NCBI GenBank assembly: GCA_014904985.1 | Contig: MU129063.1 | Coordinates: 1 to 64,000, forward strand | Direction of reading: 5' to 3' | Source: Hydnum rufescens UP504 | Taxonomy: Eukaryota > Basidiomycota > Agaricomycetes > Cantharellales > Hydnaceae | DNA: 64,000 bases | Shown: piece by piece, positions 57,430-64,000 of the stretch | Numbering within the stretch: the first letter of the stretch is position 1 | Layout: each line of letters begins with the position of its first letter | Notes under the pieces: generated by a model | Told to the model about the DNA's origin: nothing | Seen by the model: only the letters and a program-made list of their open reading frames with translations | The model's database searches: none | Program-made: the position numbers and the translations under genes

Positions 57430-59035
57430 CAGTGACCCACAAAACTGTTGCAATGTTTGCCACTTTTGACTCTCTCTGTTTATACCTCCCCAACCAGCCA
57501 TTTAAAAAATTTGAAAAAATATGTTAAAGATGTATATGCTTCTTGTCTACACATGTGCCAAATTTCATAGCAATCCATCAATATTTGACAGAGATATACC
57601 CTTAACAAGCCACCTATATCTTTGCAACAGTTTTGTGGCACATGAAATTGTGACACAAATCATTACAGTTCAGTATTTTGTGTACCCCCCCTTTGCCTTC
57701 CACACTGCTTCCACCCTCCTAGGCATACTTTCTATCAAATTTTGACACACCCCTGCTTCAATCTTCTCCCACTCTGCCTCTACTCACTCCATAGCTCATG
57801 GATGCCTTTGGGGGGTTCTTCATACCCTCCAAGCTTTGTTTTTATGTGATGCCAGAGGTGTTCAATTGGATTGAGGTCTGAGGACTGGGCAGGCCACTTC
57901 ATGACATTGAAACCATGGTCTTTGAACCAGGCTTGGGCCCTTTTTCTGGTGCATTTGGGGTCATTGTCCTGCTGGAAAACCACATTGCCAGGTGATTTGT
58001 TGTAAAATTCGAGGGATCCTTGGAGTTTGTCCTCCAGAATTTGGCAGTAGAGGTTGGCATCCATCTTGCCATCGATCTTGCATGTGTATCCAGGCCCCTC
58101 CCATGTCATACACCCCCACATCATCAAGGAACCACCACCAAACTTCAGAGTCCCTTCCACCAGACGATCAGAGAGGCCCTCCCCAGCCTTTTTCCACACC
58201 CATCAGAGCCCATCAGAGCCCAGGTGATTAATTTTGGTCTCATCAGACCACACAACACACTTCCAGTCATCCACAGTCCAGTCCTTGTGGCTTAGGGTGA
58301 AGTCCAGTCTCTCATGCTTGTGGCACTGGGAGAGCAGGGGACATTTCTTCTTCACCACAGCCTTTAAACCAGCACTCTTCAGATGGTGGCAGACTGTTTC
58401 ATTGGAGAGTGACTGGTTGGTGATGGATTGGAGGGAATGGGCAACATGGGTGGCAGTGGTAGCCTTCCCAGTGTGGATAAGATGGATGGCATGGTGGACA
58501 TCAGTGGGGGAAAGCTTTGATGGACAACCACCAGAGGACTTGGAAACATGGGGGCAGTGTTTGGACCAGACATGGGTGATAGTAGAAGTGTGAAGACCAG
58601 TAATGGAGGAGATTTTGTGGGCAGAGTGCTTGGAGTCAATGAGATGAAGGACATTGTCAAGTTGTGCATTTGATAAAGCATGCATGGTTGATTGGGGGGC
58701 ATATAGCCTTGGGACTGCTGGTATTTATGCTTTTCCAATGTTTATTTATTTGGCTGTGTTTGTACCTTTGGGTATAAACAATGTCACATGACAGTAATGT
58801 CATCTTTCTCTGATCTGAGAGGTCAGCCACAAAACTGTTGCAATGACATAGGTGACTTGTTGAGGGCATGTCTCTGTCAAATGTTGATGGATTTCCATGA
58901 AATTTGGCACATATGTAGACAAGAAGCATACATATCTTTGACATATTTTTTCAAATTTTTTGAAAGCCTGGCTGGGGAGGAATAACCAAAGAAGGTCAAA
59001 AGTGGCAAACATTGCAACAGTTTTGTGGGTCACTG
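57430..59035 (-). mobile_element. Tc1/mariner element with 210-bp TIRs
   Basis: The element is flanked by TA dinucleotides (57428-57429 and 59036-59037), the standard Tc1/mariner target duplication. The TIRs span 57430-57639 and 58826-59035 and begin CAGTGACCCACAAAACTGTT. Each TIR ends with an inverted copy of its own outer motif (TTGCAACAGTTTTGTGGC), giving two probable transposase-binding sites per end in opposite orientation. Length 1,606 bp. Confidence 0.93.
57670..58685 (-). pseudogene. Tc1-type DDE transposase, inactivated
   Basis: From MHALSNAQLDNVLHLIDSKH the frame gives two helix-turn-helix segments (N-terminal 110 residues). The DDE domain follows, with the first Asp in CVVWSDETKI, the second in NVVFQQDNDPKCT and the Glu in SSDLNPIEHLWHHI; all three catalytic acids are present. 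An in-frame TGA (58200-58202, after GSDGL) and a 1-bp deletion near 57783 (after HELW) interrupt it. The sequence continues as VEAEWEKIEAGVCQNLIESM to a stop at 57670. The full-length product would be about 338 residues, normal for Tc1. The element is therefore non-autonomous, though its ends look usable by a related transposase. Confidence 0.9.
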
Positions 59036-59037
59036 TA

Positions 59038-59600
59038 TTCCCAACATGTTATTCCTCCACAAATTCACACAGACGCTCTCAAGCTATGGCATCCGCCAGA
59101 CATTTGAACTGTTCCTTAAGACAAAGGACCTCTTGCTTCTCTGAGTCCTCGCTCCACCTATTATCTACGTTCCTGTGTTGTTGTGCACTCCATGATCAGC
59201 TTGTGCCTCAAAATTCACTTCAATGTGAGGTGTCTTATTCCCCACCAAACTCCATAATCAAGTGTTCCCCTCATTTTCTGTCCGCTGTTCGTCACATATG
59301 ACCACACCGGAGCATTCTTCATCTTCTGGCTCTACGACTTCATGGGCAAGGCCACACTCAGCCTGTCCACCAGGAAATGATCACGCCCCTCACGGAAAAG
59401 TATATGACCTACTTCCTCATCCCTCTCGTAAGCCATGCATGCTTCATGACTCCGTCGATGAGCAAGACCCCTGAATTTGATGTCTGTTTAGATCATTCTC
59501 AATGTAGCGGTCGCTTCTCTTCTGACCACTCTTGAACCGTGGTTGTACTTTTCCCACTCTCTTCCTGGTCTCATAGCAACATGGGGTAAGCAACACGCAC
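59038..59600 (+). pseudogene. Remnant of an unidentified, probably membrane, protein
   Basis: Coding-like blocks are MLFLHKFTQTLSSYGIRQTF with ELFLKTK, LFVTYDHTGAFFIFWLYDFM, and EKYMTYFLIPL joined through a GT-AG intron (59430-59493) to IILNVAVASLLTTLEPWLYF. A frameshift at about 59365 separates the last two parts. Hydrophobic, Trp/Phe-rich segments suggest a membrane protein. No family is recognised. Confidence 0.3.
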
Positions 59601-61635
59601 CCTCATATTCAACACGAAATCCCACCTGGGTCTCATATTCATTGCATTCAGCATGCTCTCACACTGCGTAATCCCGCTCTTCTCCTTCATAATATGCTGT
59701 AGAGATATGGCTGTTGCCGCTCAGGAGGCCATGTCTGGATCGGGACAGCGGCCACCTAGAACCATAACCACACAGCACGCAATAGCATCGACTTGATCAG
59801 ATTCACCCAGGAGAAGCTTGATGTATCGAAGAATGACCCCGATGCCGGTCTGGAAGGCACACCCCCGATGAGAAAGACCCAGGGCATGATTATGATTGAC
59901 CCGTTCTGAAATACCAGAGCTATGAAACGTTTGACGTGGAACGAGAACAATGATAAGCCCCCCTCCCACCAACCGAAAATTGGGCCATTGCTGGATTTAT
60001 TCAACTAAACCTGTTAGTTTATATGGCAAAAGATTGCACTTGGAACAATTTCAAAGGTTTAGTTCCTCGCAGTTTGTTTTCTGTGGGTTTTAAAGTATGA
60101 TTGCGTTTTCCATCCTCTGTGCTGTCAGAACTAGAGCTAGACATACTTTGCAATTGCGTAGCTGCCCCAGCTCTACCACCCACAATCACAATGCCAATAT
60201 GACCAGAGATATCTCCCTCACGTGAATTTGGCCTAGTGCAGTGGAGAAATTGCTCTTATTCCATGATCACAGAGTGTTCTATCCACAACATCAATGAGGA
60301 CACACAGACTCATATCCCATCGGTCTGCTATGGCCTAATGAAGAGTGTGGCGAGGGTTATTGCCCCTAGATGATCCAGGGGAAATACTGGCAACAGTGCC
60401 AGCATCACAATGCGAGAACTCGAGCAGATGCCAGTTTCTTCTCTCTTCCCTCTTATTTTTGGGCCACCTCGTTGATTTTCATGTTTGCAGTGAAGCAGTC
60501 TATCGACTGGCTGGGTGGGCATGGGACAGAAGACAATGGAGTCTTGGTTGACATCCGGAAGTATCCAGTTGCTCTATCGTAGGAGCAAAGATACTCTCAC
60601 GCCTTCTCCCCCCAATTCTCTGTCCTGTGGATGTGATTCGTGCCAACTGGGAAATAGGAACATGGCCCCTCAATGCTATCTCCGAGGTGCTGAGAAGACT
60701 CTTTCCGCTGGTGTTCTGATGAGGGGTCATGAAAAACTCGCTCGAATGCCTAAGAATGCCCTGGTAGTGCCATCTGATCACGCGTGTTCATCGTTTCTCC
60801 ATACTCTCCGTCATGTAAGCAAACACTGGGAAGGTCGCTGCAGGGAGGTCAGCCCGTTCTTTTCCTGCATCTCTGCCAAAGGTAGCAAATGTTGAAGTCG
60901 GTTCTTTGATCTCATTCATGTAAGTAGCCACAGCCTTTTTTCAGTCCACCATTGACATCTGCATTCCCCAATCAATCCTCCACCTTGACGTCACCAGAAA
61001 TTTTGCCTTGACTGATAGCATCTAGTCAGGGCTGGAGAGGTATAGCCTTGGGGGCGAAAAGGCTGTTTTTCGTCATTTCTTCCCAGGTAATTGAGCCTAT
61101 TCCGGTTGCATCCTTCGCGTCGCCCATCGCAACTCGCACCAACTGGTGAGCTAGAGGGTTGCGATTACGCTCGCTACATTCTATTCACCAACTTGGAGGT
61201 GAGGTATCCGTCAAATTCTTGGTTCTTCATACGTGGGACAACGTAGTTCATATAGACAGACTTATGGAAACCAGGAGGCCTGCTTTCGACATCATCCACA
61301 TCAATGGGGACCTAGCAATTCAAGAAGAAGCAACGACACCTTGGGACAACGGCCCCCCGCTTTCGCTTTGTTTGAAGCTGTCTCTGATGGTAAAGTTCAA
61401 AGGCAATTCATGAGACTGGCTATCCTCAGATGTGTCTATGCAAGCGACTTTGCATTAGTAAGACATTCAGCTTTCGGTCGATCTTTGCATTCCCAGCCCT
61501 CAGATTTCCCCTACCTGCAGATGGACCTGTGAGCCCCTAACTCCTCTAATTTTCCCTGATATATTGAAATTCAATGCAAGTCCATTCTATGCATATTTAA
61601 TGATGTACATCATCCACAGACCCAACTTGGATTCC
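59601..61635. other. Intergenic or decayed coding DNA, not identified
   Basis: Stretches with weak coding character occur at about 60610-60720 (VIRANWEIGTWPLNAISEVL with RRLFPLVF on plus) and 61159-61413 (VKFLVLHTWDNVVHIDRLME), but no domain can be named and frames are short. Positions 61541-61635 are the 3' flank of the WD-repeat gene. Confidence 0.3.
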
Positions 61636-64000
61636 TCAAGTTGAGCTCAAATAAAATAGGTGGGGTGGTACAGCGAGAATGATCACACGACCATCTTTAC
61701 ATGCAATGGCAATCCGAGGTTGAGTCAGCTTGCTTGAGACAATAATGTCAAGACTGGGTGAGCAATAGGGAGGGATGTGACAGATGCGTTTGATGTAGCC
61801 ATTTTTGGGCAGTTCCACCTGTAGCCATTGGCCATGAAGAGACCAAAAGGGGGGATCCAAGCCCACAAAGGGCCAATGGGCTGTTGAGGGCATGGAGAAT
61901 ATGGGCTTAGGAGGCTGCAAAGTTAAATCCCATTTCAAGGCATCTCTCCGTGGGCCTGAGCTTAAAATAGAACTATCAGGAGAAAAGGTAAGGGTCATAT
62001 CCTGGGGGTGGTGGTCTGGAAGTACTGAAATGAGTGTGCTGAATCTGGCATCCCATAACCATAACATACCACCAGTGGGGGTTGATGTGACACACAATCC
62101 ATCAGGTGAAAATGCCATCCTCCGAACTGAATTAGAATGGGCCTCCAGTCTTGCAATGCATGCACCAGATATGGCATCCCACAGGTATAGAGTACAATCA
62201 TCAGAGGCTGATGCAAGATGAAATCCATCAGGTGAAAATGCAACACTGTTAACTGAAACATCATGGTGCTCCAGTTTGGTAATGAGTTTCCTGGATATGG
62301 CATCCCATAACCATACACTGCAATCAGTGGAGCCTGCTGCAAGGCACAATCCATCAGGTGAAAATGCAATGCTCAGAACTGAGCCAGAATGGCCCTCCAG
62401 TTTGGCAATAGGCATGCCAGATACAGCATCCCACAACCGTATGGTATGATCACCAGAGCCAGATGCAAGGCACAGTTTCTTGGGTGAAAATGCAATGCTT
62501 GTAACCATATGAGAATGGCCCTCCAATTTGGCAATGGGTGCACCAGATGTGGCATCCCACAACCATATGGTGCAATCCCAAGAGCCTGATGCAAGGTGCA
62601 ACCCATCTGGTGAAAATACCACACTTTTCACCCACTTAGAATGGCCCTCCTGTTTGGCAATAGGTGTGCCAGGTACAGCATCCCACAATTGTAGGGTACA
62701 ATCAGCAGAGCCTGATGCAAGGCACAATCCATTGGGTGAAAATGCAACACTTGTAACCCAGGAAGAATGGCCCTGCAGTTTGGCAATGGGTGCACCAGAT
62801 GTGGCATCCCACAACTGTAGAGTCTGATCATGGGAGCCTGATGCAAGGTGCAATCCATCAGGTGAAAATGCAATGCTGACAACTGAATCAGAATGGCCCT
62901 CCAGTTTGGCAATGGGTCTACCAGATGTGGCATCCCACAACCATAGGGTATTATCAGTGGAGCCTGATGCAAGGCACAACCCATTGGGTGAAAATGCAAT
63001 GCTTTTAACCCAGTTAGAATGGCCCTCCAGTTTGGCAATGTGGTCACCAGATTTGGCATCCCACAACCATACAGTACCATCAGTGGAGCCTGATGCAAGG
63101 TGCAACCCATTGGGTGAAAATGCAATGCTTGTAACTGGATGAGAATGCTTCAGTTTGGCAATGGATGCACCAGATATGGCATCCCACAACTGTATGGTGC
63201 AATCATCAGAGCCTGATGCAAGGCACAATCCATCAGGTGAAAATGCAACACTGCTAACTGTGCCAGAATGGCCCTCCAGTTTGGCAATGAGCACACCAGA
63301 TATGGCATCCCACAACCATACTGCCCAATCATGGGAGCCAGATGCAAGGTGCAATCCATTAGGTGAAAATGCCATGGTGATAACTGAACCAGAATTAACC
63401 TCCAGTTTGGCAATGGGAACACCAGATGTGGTATCCCACAACCGTAGGGTATGATCATGGGAGCCAGATGCAAGGTGCAGTCCATCAGGTGAAAATGCAA
63501 TGGTGTTAATTGCACTAGAATGGCCCTCCAGTCTGGCAATGGGTCTACCAGATATGGCATCCCACAACCATAGTGTACAATCATAAGAGCCAGATGCAAG
63601 GTGTAATCCACTGGGTGAAAATGCAATACTTGTCACCCCACTGGAATGGCCAAGTAAAGTACTTAAGGACCGTGGCCATTCAGATTCCGCACCTTGCAAC
63701 ACCCTGATGCAATCCTTTCCATGTTTGCTGTATGTTTTGTAAAGCACAGTCTCCTGAGGTGTGAAAGGCAATGCAGAATGATACACATGTAGTGCACTTT
63801 CTCTTATGCCTTCCCAGTGAACCAGGATGAACCGATATGCATCATACAGCATTGTTACTAGAATTGGCTTGCATTTCGAATTTGCCTGTCATTACAACCA
63901 CCCCATACTCAGCCACTGGACCAAATATCAATAAGAAATACACATACCGCCCACCGGTGCGCCTCCTGAATCAAACTCGCCGCAGTCGAGACACTACCAA
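61636..64000 (-). CDS. NACHT-WD40 (NLR-like) protein, C-terminal part; gene continues past the window
   Basis: The minus exon 63885-61636 encodes about 750 residues and is preceded by a 62-bp intron (63886-63947) and an exon running off the window (ending ASLIQEAHRWA). The start ESALHVYHSALPFTPQETVL is the linker that in fungal NWD proteins joins the NACHT domain to the WD repeats, so the ATPase and effector domains should lie beyond 64000. There follow 13-14 WD repeats of 42 residues (126 bp), enough for two seven-bladed propellers, consensus GHSxxVxSIAFSPxGLHLAS. Between repeats, change is concentrated at the two residues after GHS, around the D of SxDxT and before LWD. The tail of about 85 residues ends HLFYLSST. 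Such proteins sense non-self or pathogens (for example Podospora HET-D/E). In the absence of the N-terminus, a free WD-repeat protein cannot be excluded. Confidence 0.85.

Noticed and set aside
61892..63454. Plus- and minus-strand frames with MAMGAPDVASHNH-like or MHFHLMDCTLH-like repeats
   Set aside because: They are out-of-frame or antisense readings of the 126-bp WD repeat units.

Overview
This window is nuclear DNA from a filamentous fungus, most likely a mushroom-forming basidiomycete (Agaricomycetes). The evidence is short GT-AG introns of about 50-65 bp, a Plavaka-family transposase, a DUF6532-like protein, KDZ-like and DIRS-like retroelement remnants, a Tc1/mariner element, and a NACHT-WD40 type protein at the right end. 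No prokaryotic signal, rRNA, tRNA or CRISPR array was found.

Layout. Positions 1-41,500 are a repeat-dominated, strongly CpG-poor compartment. It holds two copies of a solo LTR (1775-2620, 12842-13629), a third unrelated solo LTR (38914-39370), and a 6.4-kb DNA transposon (3990-10364). That transposon is inserted in a 161-bp tandem array and carries two divergently transcribed genes, a Plavaka transposase and a DUF6532-like protein. The compartment also has a Copia tail, a dispersed palindromic family (14.7-17.8 kb), a broken DIRS-like retroelement, a 3-4 kb direct segmental duplication (20804-24000 and 32419-36645) with palindromic minisatellites, an inverted duplication (24318-25165 and 29578-30312), a KDZ-like remnant, a MULE-type MITE and several minisatellites. 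A 25-base N gap lies at 25188-25212.

From about 41.5 kb CpG becomes common and host-type genes appear. These are a truncated RecQ-like helicase, a five-exon HNH-nuclease-like gene, a degraded copy of NOT1 (CCR4-NOT scaffold), an apparently complete OHCU decarboxylase (purine catabolism), and three copies of an uncharacterised protein family with a coiled-coil tail. The second of these copies sits in the spacer of a large inverted duplication (50.7-52.56 kb against 54.55-56.43 kb). A complete Tc1/mariner element with 210-bp terminal inverted repeats lies at 57430-59035.

The window ends in the C-terminal part of a NACHT-WD40 (NLR-like) gene whose 13-14 WD repeats look homogenised at DNA level and vary mainly at a few positions, the signature of fungal non-self recognition genes.

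One theme recurs: many broken reading frames are broken by TGA or CAA where a paralogue or the family has CGA. This fits methylation-driven CpG decay of duplicated DNA. The younger insertions (Plavaka, the 38.9-kb LTR) still contain CpG while their surroundings do not. All functional calls are from reading translated frames and recalled family patterns; no database search was run.
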